A DNA stretch of 23,042 nucleotides, taken from assembly GCA_964634755.1 (NCBI GenBank), contig CAZWJH010000034.1, forward strand, positions 1 to 23,042, written 5' to 3'. Each line of letters starts with the position of its first letter. Within the stretch, counting starts at the first letter, position 1. Position numbers and translations under genes: made by a program. Shown here one piece after another: positions 7,870-17,600 of the stretch. The stretch is from JALXDT01 sp964634755. Its GTDB lineage: Bacteria > Acidobacteriota > Aminicenantia > JAMOAD01. The notes under the pieces were generated by a model. It saw only the letters and a list, made by a program, of their open reading frames with translations, did not search any database and was not told the DNA's origin.

Positions 7870-8850
7870 ATGAAGGGAGTTAAAATTGTTTCAACAGGTT
7901 CTTATTTGCCTGAAAAGGTGTTAACAAACCATGATCTTGAAAAAATGGTTGATACCTCTGATGAGTGGATTACAACAAGAACGGGTATTAAGGAAAGGCA
8001 TATCGCTGCTGAAGATGAGGCCACTTCAGACCTTATTTTAAAAGCTACAAAAAAAGCTCTTGACAGGGTAAATCTTAAGCCTCAGGACATTGATGGAATA
8101 ATCGTTGCTACGATTACTCCTGACAATACTTACCCTTCAACAGCATGTTGGGTTCAGAAAGGGTTGGGACTTAATGAAATCCCTGTGTTTGATATTGCTG
8201 CCGCATGTACAGGTTTTATTTATGCTGTTATTATGGCAGAATCTTTAATCAAAACCGGGATGATGAAAAGAGTTTTAGTTGCCGGAGCTGATACTCTTAG
8301 CAAATTTACTAATTGGGAAGATAGAAACACCTGTGTGCTCTTTGGTGATGGCGCTGGAGTTGCTATTTTGGAGGAAAGCAATGATGATTCTGGTATTATA
8401 AGTAGATATTGGGGGGCAAACGGTAATCTTGGAGATCTCTTAATCCAGCCTGCGGGTGGTTCAAAGATGCCTCCTACAGAAGAGACTGTTAGAAGAAAGC
8501 TTCATACTGTTCATATGGAAGGGAATAAGGTTTTTAGATGGGCTGTAAGATATATGAGTGAATCAGCCCTTAAAGTAATAGAGCTTGCAGGGATAAAAGG
8601 GGAAGATGTTGACCTCTTTATTCCTCATCAGGCAAATATTAGAATTATTGAACAAGCGAGAAAGTATGCCAATATCCCTCCTGAAAAAACATACATTGTA
8701 ATTGATAAAATTGCAAATATATCTGCTGCAACAATTCCTATAGCTTTGGATATGGCTGTTGATGAAGGTAGAGTGAAAAAGGGAGATATTCTTGTTTTTG
8801 ATGCTTTCGGAGGAGGTTTTACCTGGGGGGCATTGCTTTTAAAGTGGTAA
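7870..8850 (+). CDS. fabH: beta-ketoacyl-ACP synthase III
   Basis: FabH condenses acetyl-CoA (or a branched primer) with malonyl-ACP to start type II fatty-acid synthesis in the cytoplasm. At 326 aa the protein is of normal family length. The thiolase-fold triad is intact: Cys113 in AAACTGF, His253 in IPHQAN, and Asn283 in IANISAA. The last motif differs slightly from the usual GNTSAAS. The N-terminal DEWITTRTGIKERH signature is also present. AAGGAG before the ATG gives a good ribosome-binding site. The gene lies 22 bp after the pseudokinase-TonB gene and 1 bp before folP, so it belongs to the same transcript. Membrane-lipid initiation is thus co-expressed with the kinase module. Confidence 0.97.
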   Translation: MKGVKIVSTGSYLPEKVLTNHDLEKMVDTSDEWITTRTGIKERHIAAEDEATSDLILKATKKALDRVNLKPQDIDGIIVATITPDNTYPSTACWVQKGLGLNEIPVFDIAAACTGFIYAVIMAESLIKTGMMKRVLVAGADTLSKFTNWEDRNTCVLFGDGAGVAILEESNDDSGIISRYWGANGNLGDLLIQPAGGSKMPPTEETVRRKLHTVHMEGNKVFRWAVRYMSESALKVIELAGIKGEDVDLFIPHQANIRIIEQARKYANIPPEKTYIVIDKIANISAATIPIALDMAVDEGRVKKGDILVFDAFGGGFTWGALLLKW

Positions 8851-8851
8851 A

Positions 8852-9688
8852 TTGAAAATAACTCTTGCCAATAATTTAAATATCTTTAAAGAAAAAAAAT
8901 ACCTAATAGCCGGAATTTTAAATGTGACACCTGATTCTTTTTCAGATGGGGGAATGTTTCTTCAAAGAGAAAAAGCAGTTGAAAGAGCTCTTTTAATGGA
9001 GAAGAAGGGAGCTGATATTATTGATATAGGAGGAGAAAGTACAAGGCCGGGAGCAGAGCCTGTTTCTATTGAAGAAGAGCTTGAAAGGATAATACCTGTT
9101 ATAAAGGAAATTAGAAGGAGGAGCAGTATTATAATTTCAGTTGATACTTACAAATCAGAAGTTGCAAGAGCAGCAATAGAAAGCGGAGCTGATATCATAA
9201 ATGATATAAGTGGTGCCAGTTTTGACTCAAAGATGGTAGATGTTGTTAAGAAATACAATGTGCCAATTATTATAATGCATATTAAAGGAACTCCTAAAAA
9301 CATGCAAAAAAACCCTCTTTACAATGATCTTTTAGGAGAAATTTACAAATTTTTGGAAGATAAAAAGATAAAATTGAACAGAGCTGGAGTTAAGGATGAT
9401 AAAATCATCATTGATCCCGGAATTGGCTTCGGAAAAACATGGGATGATAACTTTAAGATAATTAATAATCTATCTTATTTTAGAAAAATAAATCTCCCGA
9501 TATTAATAGGCGCTTCGAGAAAATCTTTTCTCTCTTTGAACGGGCAATATTCTGTAGATGAAAGGGAAGAACAAACATGTGTTGCCAATTTAATAGCTTT
9601 GCTGAAGGGTGCTTCGATTGTAAGAGTTCATAATGTGTTGAGTGCTAAAAAGATGATTGAAACTCTGTTAGCTTTTGAGAGGAACTGA
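8852..9688 (+). CDS. folP: dihydropteroate synthase
   Basis: FolP joins p-aminobenzoate to dihydropterin pyrophosphate to make dihydropteroate, a step of folate synthesis and the sulfonamide target. The 278-aa TIM-barrel protein carries the family motifs in order: NVTPDSFSDGG (24-34), DIGGESTRPGAEP (58-70), Asp98, Asn117, MHIKGTPKNMQ (142-152), DPGIGFGK (188-195), the loop GASRKSF (220-226) and VRVHNV (257-262). The start is TTG one base after the fabH stop with no strong Shine-Dalgarno of its own, so translation is probably coupled to fabH. Its stop overlaps the ribosome-binding region of lptB. Confidence 0.96.
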   Translation: MKITLANNLNIFKEKKYLIAGILNVTPDSFSDGGMFLQREKAVERALLMEKKGADIIDIGGESTRPGAEPVSIEEELERIIPVIKEIRRRSSIIISVDTYKSEVARAAIESGADIINDISGASFDSKMVDVVKKYNVPIIIMHIKGTPKNMQKNPLYNDLLGEIYKFLEDKKIKLNRAGVKDDKIIIDPGIGFGKTWDDNFKIINNLSYFRKINLPILIGASRKSFLSLNGQYSVDEREEQTCVANLIALLKGASIVRVHNVLSAKKMIETLLAFERN

Positions 9689-9689
9689 G

Positions 9690-10430
9690 ATGTTAAAGGC
9701 TTTGAATCTTAGGAAGAGTTTTTCCGGGAGAACAGTTGTAAAAGGGGTTAGTATTGGTATTAAAGAGGGAGAAATTGTTGCTCTTTTAGGCAAAAATGGC
9801 GCTGGCAAGACAACTACCTTTAAAATGATTTTAGGTGTAGTTAAACCTGAATCAGGTAAAATATTATTGGGGAATCAGGACATAACTACAACACTGCCTC
9901 ATGAAAGAGCTTTAATGGGGATTACCTATTTGCCTCAGGAGCCTTCTGTTTTTAGAAAGGCTACTGTTTTGGAGAATTTTTTAATAATTTTGGATGAAAG
10001 GATTAATGACAAAGATAAAAAAGAAAAAATGGCAATTTCTTTAATGGAAGAATTTAATATATTATATTTAAAGGATTCTAAGGCATACAATCTCTCTGGA
10101 GGAGAGAGAAGAAGGGTGGAAGTGGCAAGAGCTCTTTTAATAGAGCCCAGGTTTTTACTTCTTGATGAGCCTTTCTCAGGCGTTGATCCTTTGACAATAA
10201 TTGATTTACAGGAAATGCTTTTAAGATTAAAAGAGAGGGGAATTGGTATTTTAATTTCTGACCATAATGTTTATGATACTCTCGAAATCTCTGATGAAGT
10301 TTATATCATTGATTCAGGTGAAATGATTGCTGAAGGATTTCCTGAACAAGTTGTGGAAAATTTACAAGCACGAAAGAGATTTTTTGGAGAAGATTTTATT
10401 TTTGAAAATAAGAAAAATAGAGAAGTTTAG
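9690..10430 (+). CDS. lptB: LPS-export ABC transporter ATP-binding protein
   Basis: LptB is the cytoplasmic ATPase that, with LptF/LptG/LptC, extracts lipopolysaccharide from the inner membrane. From the ATG at 9690 the product is 246 aa. It shows Walker A GKNGAGKT (34-41), Q-loop Gln83 in YLPQEPSVFRK, signature LSGGE (135-139), Walker B ending in Asp159-Glu160, and H-loop His192. LDEPFSGVDP, ISDHNVYDTL and the C-terminal ARKRFFGEDFIF tail are LptB-specific. A TTG 15 bp upstream is in frame, but AGAGGA (9678-9683) is correctly spaced for the ATG, so I prefer the shorter start. The usual neighbours lptA, lptC and rpoN are absent here. Confidence 0.95.
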   Translation: MLKALNLRKSFSGRTVVKGVSIGIKEGEIVALLGKNGAGKTTTFKMILGVVKPESGKILLGNQDITTTLPHERALMGITYLPQEPSVFRKATVLENFLIILDERINDKDKKEKMAISLMEEFNILYLKDSKAYNLSGGERRRVEVARALLIEPRFLLLDEPFSGVDPLTIIDLQEMLLRLKERGIGILISDHNVYDTLEISDEVYIIDSGEMIAEGFPEQVVENLQARKRFFGEDFIFENKKNREV

Positions 10431-10464
10431 TTTTTTAAAAAATAAAATTCAGATGGAGAATGAG

Positions 10465-11520
10465 ATGAGTGAAAAAAGATTGTATGTGGGGCAATCAATT
10501 TTAGCTTTTTTTTTAGTCTTGTTTGCTCTTGCTTCGGGGCATCTTTTTATGGTCATTATTAATCATGTTGATCAAAAAATTTCTTCTGGCTATTATTTGA
10601 ATGCAGATAAAATTGAAGGAAGGTGGTATGGAGATTATTCAATTGAAGAAGAGATTAAGTTAAATTTAAAAGAAGCAAAATATAAAGGAGATATTAAAGA
10701 TACAGAAGTTTATAAAGAAGCTCTTTTGAAATTGGAAAAGGGGGAAAATCTCAAATTCTATTTATTGCCATCTTCTAATTTTTTATTAATTGCTATGCTA
10801 ACTCTTTTCTTAATAGGTTTTCTTGTATTAGTAATTTCAAAATATATGAAAAATGATGCCCTTCAAAGTATTGCTGGCTTAATTTCTGGGCTTTTCTTAT
10901 GGACAGGGCTTGAGTTTTCTCTTTTGATTGCTGCGAGAACATTAGGGATTGCCAAAAAGTTAACAGTTTTTAATGGTAGCTTGGTAGGTGAGTATGGAGA
11001 ATACATTTTGATGAAGTATTCCTGGGGTTTTTTAATGATTATAATCGCGTATATGCTATTTCTTGAATGTTCAAGATGTAATTTTTTCCTTTATTTCAGA
11101 AGGAATCTTAATTTAATGAGAGGTGCTGTGGCAACAGGTAAAATTGATAATTATGCTTCCCATACGGCTTTCATGTTTTCTGCGGTTACATGGTTTTTCT
11201 ATGTTTTACTCCTTCTTGCTTATGATGAGAGGATCTTCGGAGTTTACAGTTGGTTTACTTATGGGGTATTCTTTTTATCCTTTTCATTTACAGGTTATTT
11301 GTTTTTAAAGCTTATGCAAATCAAAGGTTTTGGACCGAGGCTCAGATATGCAATTCCAACGACAATGGTATTCTGGAATGATATTGAGATTCTTGCAAAA
11401 TGGCGAGTTTTTCAAGAGCCCTGGCTTATTTTTAATCCTGTAACAGCCACAATATTTTTTGGTGGACTATTTTTCGGAATATATCTGGTTGTTAAAGAGG
11501 TAAAGAAAACTTACAAATAA
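10465..11520 (+). CDS. polytopic membrane protein of unknown function
   Basis: From ATG 10465 (GGAG at 10455-10458, spacing 6) the product is 351 aa. An in-frame ATG at 10453 is possible; a still longer frame starting inside lptB is not credible. I count about seven hydrophobic helices. One lies near the N-terminus, followed by an extracytoplasmic charged loop of about 85 residues, then six more and a short basic cytoplasmic tail (VKEVKKTYK). A Cys pair, ECSRC, sits after the fourth helix. I recognise no family. Its place at the end of the fabH-folP-lptB operon, 34 bp after lptB, suggests a role in the envelope or lipids. It does not look like LptF/LptG, which have a different helix plan and a large periplasmic domain. 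Confidence 0.75.
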   Translation: MSEKRLYVGQSILAFFLVLFALASGHLFMVIINHVDQKISSGYYLNADKIEGRWYGDYSIEEEIKLNLKEAKYKGDIKDTEVYKEALLKLEKGENLKFYLLPSSNFLLIAMLTLFLIGFLVLVISKYMKNDALQSIAGLISGLFLWTGLEFSLLIAARTLGIAKKLTVFNGSLVGEYGEYILMKYSWGFLMIIIAYMLFLECSRCNFFLYFRRNLNLMRGAVATGKIDNYASHTAFMFSAVTWFFYVLLLLAYDERIFGVYSWFTYGVFFLSFSFTGYLFLKLMQIKGFGPRLRYAIPTTMVFWNDIEILAKWRVFQEPWLIFNPVTATIFFGGLFFGIYLVVKEVKKTYK

Positions 11521-11730
11521 TTAAAGCTTTAAGCAAAAAGCTGTTCCAGCCGAGCAGCTCTTCATTAAACAGAGTACTTGCAAGGGCAGTCTTTTGAACC
11601 ATTAAGCTAAAAACTCAGCTTTCGCGAGAATTACAAAACATTTAAGCATTCAAGTCACTTTGGGACAAGACATTTTGTGAAAGGAGTGAAAGCTTCAAAG
11701 TTCTAAAGCTGAAAACCTGCCCATCAAAAT
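11521..11730. repeat. convergent intergenic region with candidate dispersed repeat (copy A)
   Basis: This 210-bp gap lies between two convergent genes and holds no credible ORF. It starts with a perfect 12-bp palindrome, TTAAAGCTTTAA (11521-11532). Three words recur in the 22.8-22.95 kb region. AGCTGTTCCAGC (11539-11550) and AAACTCAGCTTT (11611-11622) recur there as reverse complements, and AGCTTCAAAG (11691-11700) recurs in direct orientation. AGCTG and CAGCT at 11539-11559 could form a small hairpin. No clean intrinsic terminator (GC stem plus T-run) is visible for either operon. Confidence 0.45.
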
Positions 11731-14598
11731 TTATCTCTTTTCTATTATTTTTTTCCTCTCCTTCAAATATTTTTCCAGTTTTATGTAAGGGACACCTTTT
11801 TTCATCCAGTCAGGGGCCTCTTTTCCTTTTAAGAAGTGATCAAAGAATTCTTGCATCCTTATCCCGTAGTCAATTCTGTTTTCCTTTTTCCTGAGCCCGT
11901 GGTTTTCTCCTTTGTACTCTAACATAATTACAAATTTATGGAGTCTTCTGAGTGTGTTGTAATATTCTATTCCCTGATTCCAATCAACCGCTCCGTCTTT
12001 GTTGTTGTGCAAAAGGAGTAGCGGTGTTTTAACTCTCTTTACATTGTGAATAGGGGAGTTTCTTCTATAAGAGTCAAAATAATCCCAATATCCACCTTTG
12101 AATCTTCCCTGACTGCTTTCAAAAATCGGTTGATTTGCAGAACCTGTATTCCAGTATATTGAACTATACATGCTTATTAAATCGGTAAGAGGAGCCCCTG
12201 CAACAGCTGCACTGAACATGTCAGTTTGTGTTATTATAAATGCTGTTTGATATCCCCCCCAGGAGTGCCCGTGAATCCCCATCCTTTTTTCATCAACAAT
12301 TCCCGTATTAATAACAGCTTTAACAGCAGCTTTTATGCAATCAACTGAAGAAAGGCCGGGATCATTGACTTTGTATATAATATCGGGCATTAGGACAGCA
12401 TATCCATTACTTGTATATCTTGAAGTGCTAAAACCAAATTCCCTCGGCATCTGATAGCGGTTTAAGGATTGAGATAATTTTTCGTATATGTAAACTATTA
12501 TGGGATACTTTTTGCCTTTTTCATAGTTTGCAGGCAGAAAAAGAGCTGCCTGTAAATCTTTGCCTTCGCTGTTTCTGTAATTTAGCAAAATCCTTCCGGA
12601 ACTCCAGAGATAATTTTTTTGCTGAGAATTTGAATCAGTGATTTTTTTTGCTTTTTTAAAGCTTTTGTCTGTTAAATAATAATCGGGGAAATCCTTGAAT
12701 GTTTCAAAAGTGTATAAAAAAACATTTGCTTTTTTTGCTTTTTTAAGATTTGAATAATTCGCATCACCCCAAAGAAGAACTTCTTTTTTACAGGATTTTT
12801 TTAGCATTACTCTTGCTATACCGTTTTTCTTTGTCTTCTCCCCATACATCTTAATGTATAAAGGTTTTTTCTCCGAAAAACCTTTAAAATTTTCTTCAAG
12901 AATAAAAGGATATTGGTATTTTATCTTTTCCTTTTTACCATTTTGGGTTATATTGACAAATTTTTTCCCGTATCTATCAACTTTCCAGATATCCCAACCA
13001 TCTGTCAGAAGAAGACCTTTGTTATCTTTAAACCATCCGAAACCATACTGGTGTACAGGCGGGTTTTTAACATTATGATCATCCTCAAGGTTTACGAAAG
13101 TTGTAGGTAGTTTTGAGGTAAGATTGAAAATTTTACCATTTTCAGAGGATACTGTATAAAAATTTTTATTTTTGTAAAAGAGAAGAAATTTTCCATCGTA
13201 GGAAGGAAAGAAAGACCATCTTACTTTTTCAAGAATCATTTTCTTTTGACCTGTTTTAAGGTTTATGGAATAGATATTACTGTATCTTTTCCCCGAAAGG
13301 TTCCCTTCAAGTTCATATTTTGAATTATCATAACCTATTGCATATACATACTCCGGAGAAATTCTTATTTTTCTTAAATTATCATCCGCAAGCCTTATGA
13401 ATTTTTTGGTATCAAAATGATATATACACCTGTAACTATAGTTTTTGTCTTGAGAAGCTTGAAGCCATTGCATTGATTGAAGTCTTTTATCCTTATAATG
13501 CCAGATGATGAGAGAAGGAAGCTTAAGCTCTTTTATAATTTTATCTTTCTTTTTCTCTTTATCTTTTTTTGCTTTTTCCTCTTTTTCATTTTTCTTTACT
13601 TTTTTCTCCGGTTTTTTCTTCTCCTTTTTCTCCTTTAACTCAGGTTTATATATACCAAATATAACAGCATTGTAAACCTCGGACCAGTAAGGTGTGAAAT
13701 TGGGGCTTATCTCAAGCTCTTCGGGAAAGTCTTTTATCTCTTTTTTATTTACTTCATATTTTTTAGGTAACTTACTATTTTTAAAAAACTTGAATGCCAG
13801 TATTGTGTAAATTTTGTCTTTGTATTTATCAGATTTTTCCCCTTTTAAAACCGTAAAATAATCCTTTTCTTTTGACCATTTTAAAGATTGGTACTTTGCT
13901 TCAGAGGAGTCAAGATTTTTTATCTTTCCTGAATTAAGATAAATGAGTGAGACTCCATTTCCTAAACCATCTTCGGTATCAATAAGGTAAGCAAGATAAG
14001 TACCTTTTTTATTAAAAGAGTAGGATGAAACATTACCGAAATTGAGTATCTCATCTGTTTTTAAGTTAATTAAAATTAAATCTGAGCTATTTGATTTGCT
14101 TTTTTCTTTTCCTTTTTTTTCTTTTATCCTATGAATAGCTATATAGTTTGGATTTTCTCCTGAAAACTTGAAACTTTTTACCTTCTTAAATTCTCTTTTT
14201 TTGCCTGTTTTAAGATTAATAAGAAAAAGTTTTTCCCCGGAGGTTTTGTCTTTTTTGGAAGGGTAAACATAAAAAGCTGCCCATTTTGAGTCAGTACTAA
14301 ATTTAACATTGTTGCCCGAATATGATTTTATCTTTCCAACTTTGTATTCATAAGTTTTTTCTGTTTTAAGATTTTTAATTATCGTTTTGCTCTCTCCAAA
14401 ATTCGGAACAAGTGTATATCCAAACCATTCTCCATTATTAGAAACAACCGATGATCTTATACTCTTCCACTTTAGACTATCGTAAACTCCGATAGGTTTT
14501 TTCTTTTGGGGAGTTTTTTCTGTTTTGGCGTAAAGCAAAGGTAAAAAAATAACAATAAACATTAATAAAGTAGAAAGTCTTTTTTTGGTTTTAAACAT
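11731..14598 (-). CDS. secreted S9-family (prolyl oligopeptidase-like) peptidase
   Basis: The 955-aa protein begins with a signal peptide (basic start, hydrophobic core, LLYAKT cleavage region). A long beta-propeller-like region follows, with repeated modules such as YSINLKTGQKK and DIWKVDRYGKKF. The C-terminal alpha/beta-hydrolase domain carries the full triad: Ser779 in GHSWGGY, Asp868 in NNKDGAVDW and His900 in GENHGL. It should cleave peptides outside the cytoplasm. At about 320-360 the propeller is interrupted by an extreme Lys/Glu run. AAGGAGAG stands before the ATG. It is the last gene of the minus-strand operon, 29 bp after the DUF5107-TPR gene. Dipeptidyl- versus endopeptidase specificity cannot be told. 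Confidence 0.92.
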   Translation of the reverse strand: MFKTKKRLSTLLMFIVIFLPLLYAKTEKTPQKKKPIGVYDSLKWKSIRSSVVSNNGEWFGYTLVPNFGESKTIIKNLKTEKTYEYKVGKIKSYSGNNVKFSTDSKWAAFYVYPSKKDKTSGEKLFLINLKTGKKREFKKVKSFKFSGENPNYIAIHRIKEKKGKEKSKSNSSDLILINLKTDEILNFGNVSSYSFNKKGTYLAYLIDTEDGLGNGVSLIYLNSGKIKNLDSSEAKYQSLKWSKEKDYFTVLKGEKSDKYKDKIYTILAFKFFKNSKLPKKYEVNKKEIKDFPEELEISPNFTPYWSEVYNAVIFGIYKPELKEKKEKKKPEKKVKKNEKEEKAKKDKEKKKDKIIKELKLPSLIIWHYKDKRLQSMQWLQASQDKNYSYRCIYHFDTKKFIRLADDNLRKIRISPEYVYAIGYDNSKYELEGNLSGKRYSNIYSINLKTGQKKMILEKVRWSFFPSYDGKFLLFYKNKNFYTVSSENGKIFNLTSKLPTTFVNLEDDHNVKNPPVHQYGFGWFKDNKGLLLTDGWDIWKVDRYGKKFVNITQNGKKEKIKYQYPFILEENFKGFSEKKPLYIKMYGEKTKKNGIARVMLKKSCKKEVLLWGDANYSNLKKAKKANVFLYTFETFKDFPDYYLTDKSFKKAKKITDSNSQQKNYLWSSGRILLNYRNSEGKDLQAALFLPANYEKGKKYPIIVYIYEKLSQSLNRYQMPREFGFSTSRYTSNGYAVLMPDIIYKVNDPGLSSVDCIKAAVKAVINTGIVDEKRMGIHGHSWGGYQTAFIITQTDMFSAAVAGAPLTDLISMYSSIYWNTGSANQPIFESSQGRFKGGYWDYFDSYRRNSPIHNVKRVKTPLLLLHNNKDGAVDWNQGIEYYNTLRRLHKFVIMLEYKGENHGLRKKENRIDYGIRMQEFFDHFLKGKEAPDWMKKGVPYIKLEKYLKERKKIIEKR

Positions 14599-14627
14599 TT
14601 CTTCTCTCCTTACAATTAATAATTAAT

Positions 14628-17600
14628 TTATAAGTTTAGCAGGATTTTGAAAAAAAATCTTCTTTGTGAGTTAATTGAAGCTTTTTTATAATTTTCAATT
14701 ATCCACTCTTTATTATCTATATTTTTAAGGATTTCTGAAAATTCACTTCCTCTTGACTTTATTATGCTTTCAATCTTTCTTAAAAAAAGCTTATCTTTGC
14801 TTGATTTTGCTAAAAAATAGCCAAAAAAATCATAAATCGGAAATTTCCTTGCTAATTTATCTGTTTTCCTTTTAATTGTATATTTTATTACTTTTTTATA
14901 ATATTCTGTTGACTTGTTTTTTTTATTTAATTTTTCGTAAATCAGTGCTGTTAGAAAATTTTCAACTCTATTATCGGGATCATAGGGTTGTCCAGCTCCT
15001 AAATTTTCAGGCCATAATTTTGCCCTTTCAAGATATTCCAGAGATTTTTTATATTTCCCTTGTTTAAATAATATGATTCCATACATTATATGAGCTCTGT
15101 TGTAAAGTGTTCTTCCAAAAGTTGCTGCCTCAGAAGGTAAAATCTTAAGATTTTTCAGGATGGAGATAGATTTTTTGTATTTTCCTATATGGTAAAGAGC
15201 TTCAGCATAGTCTGCTTTGATTACAAATGAGTCTTTAAATATCTTTGCTCCTTTTTTTGAAAATAAAAGAGCTCTGTTGAAATTTTTTCTTTTTGCTAAA
15301 AATTTGAAAACCAGATGATATGTTCTCCAGAATTTTTTATTTAATTTATATGCTTTAAGATAAGCTTTTTCTGAGATATCAGGATTATCTTCTTCGAATA
15401 GTTTTGCTTTTGCAAGATAAAAGGAAGGATAATCCGGATTATTTCCGCAGGAGAGAAAAAAATCTTTTGCTTTTTTAATTCTGTACTTACTCCAGTAAAG
15501 CAAACCAAGATAATATTTTGTTTTCCAATTATTATTCTGTGATAAAGCCCATGTTAGAGGGAATAAACTCTCTTCTCTGAACGGAAAAATCAGGAAAGGA
15601 GAACTTTCTATGGCTTTTATTAAAAATCTTTTTGCATACTTTTCATTTCCTTTTAAATGATATAAATAGGATATCCAATAATTTATGAGGGCATTTTTCG
15701 GAGAAAAGCTCAGAAGGGTAAGTGCTTCATCTAATAACCCCAACCTATAATAGTATAAAGCAAGTTCAAGATATGTCTGATATGGAAACTCATTTTTAAT
15801 ATGTTCAGAAAGTTTTTCAAGGTAAAGCTTTTGTCCGGAAATCAGATAATGTTCAAATGTTGAAAAGTGAGAAAGCGGATAAAAAGATAAAAGTTTTTTT
15901 ATTATCTCTTTGGCACTCTCTTTTAATCCTTTTTCCCTGTAAATGATTGTCAAAAGCCTGTAAGCATTTATATTAAATTTGTTCCAATTGAGGGAACGCC
16001 TTGCAAAAATTTCAGCATACTTGAAATTTCCATCTTTGAAGTATATCTCAGCTATGTTATAAAATGATGCTGACCTGTATTTAGAGTCTTTTGCGGCTAT
16101 GCTAAATCCATCCTTTGCATCTGCGATATTACCAATTTTTTCATTTGAAAGAGCATAGTAAAAGTTAGCTTTCGGGTTAAATGTATTTTCCGAAAGGGTC
16201 AATTTTGAATAATAAAGAGATTTATAATACTGCATTCTTCTGTAATAAATTTCTGACAATTCTGTCAAAACAGGTGAGAAGCGCGGCTCAAGTTCGTAAG
16301 CCTTGAGAAAAAATTTTAATGCCTGATCATAATATCTCATTTTACTCTTTTCAAGCCCTTTTCGATAATAGTAAAGAAAATCTTTTTTTGAAAATGTAAA
16401 CTTTGATTTTACAGGTCTCTGCAAACCATTATTTGAAGAATTGTCATAAACTTTTTTTTGACCTAAGAAAACTCTTATTTTGTCATTATTTTCTATTTTT
16501 ATATCAATTTTGAAAATTTTTAAAGGTAATAAGTTTATATCTTTTTCAAAGAGTATTTGGCGCTTTTTAGAAATTACTTTTAATTTTTCACTGGTTTTTT
16601 CGAATGGAGAGATTTCAATTTTAAGAAAATTGTTTTTTTGCTTTATATTATATGCTGCTTTCTCATCAGTATTTGTGATTTCTTTCAATCCCTTTACTAA
16701 AAACCACCTTTCTTTTGAAACTTCAGTATCTTGAGGTGAAAAATAGAGATGCTTAAAGGGAGTGTTTTCTGTTTCCCCTGCTTGAATAAATAGTGCGCCC
16801 GCCTGGATTTCCGTGTACTGTTTATTTCCCAGATCTTGATCTGATAGAAGCTTCTCCCATATTGCTCCTTCCCGTGAGAGTCCCCACATCCATATTTTTT
16901 TACCGGGTTTATCCGAGTAAAAACTACAGTGTCCTGCTCCGAATTTTCTATTCTGGAAAATCACAGAAAAATAATTGGTGAAAATTCCGAAAATGTGATA
17001 GGGCTTATATTTTCCGAAATTATTGTTTTTATAGTATGAAATGTCTCTTCCCTTTTTGTCAATGGGCCATGGATAATTATTTCCATTATGATCAAGATGG
17101 TATTTCCCCGGGAAAAAGTATTTAAGATTATTTTCCGTATCAGTGGAGCCATTTAGCCAATGGTAAAATGAAGTATCAAAGTTTGTGGGATTGAACCAAA
17201 AAGTGTTAGTCTCAAAATAAGTTTTTCCGCTGCTTAATTTTATTTCAACCTGCCACTCTGTTCTTGAACTTAGGTCCATTGCACCGACAAACACACTTAT
17301 ACTTCCGTCTTTATTTCGAATAACGATGCTATCCACCGGATTTGCGACATTTGGAGTGTGTCCGATTGCCCCGAAATTAAATTCTATTCCACCGGATGTC
17401 CACGGTCCCCTCATTGCTATATCTCTGAATTTAATAGCTCTGTTAAAATAAATAAAAGGGATTCCGGTGGTTTTATCAATTGCTCCCCAGATTTTACCTC
17501 CTATTTCAGGAACTATCCATACTTCAATAAATTCATTGCTTAGTACAATTATATTCCATCTTTTTTGAACAGGATTATCTGAAAATCCGTCAAATCTGAA

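Noticed and set aside
10327..10464. Longer N-terminus for the membrane protein starting inside lptB
   Set aside because: It overlaps over 100 bp of lptB. A correctly spaced GGAG precedes the ATG at 10465, directly before the first membrane helix.
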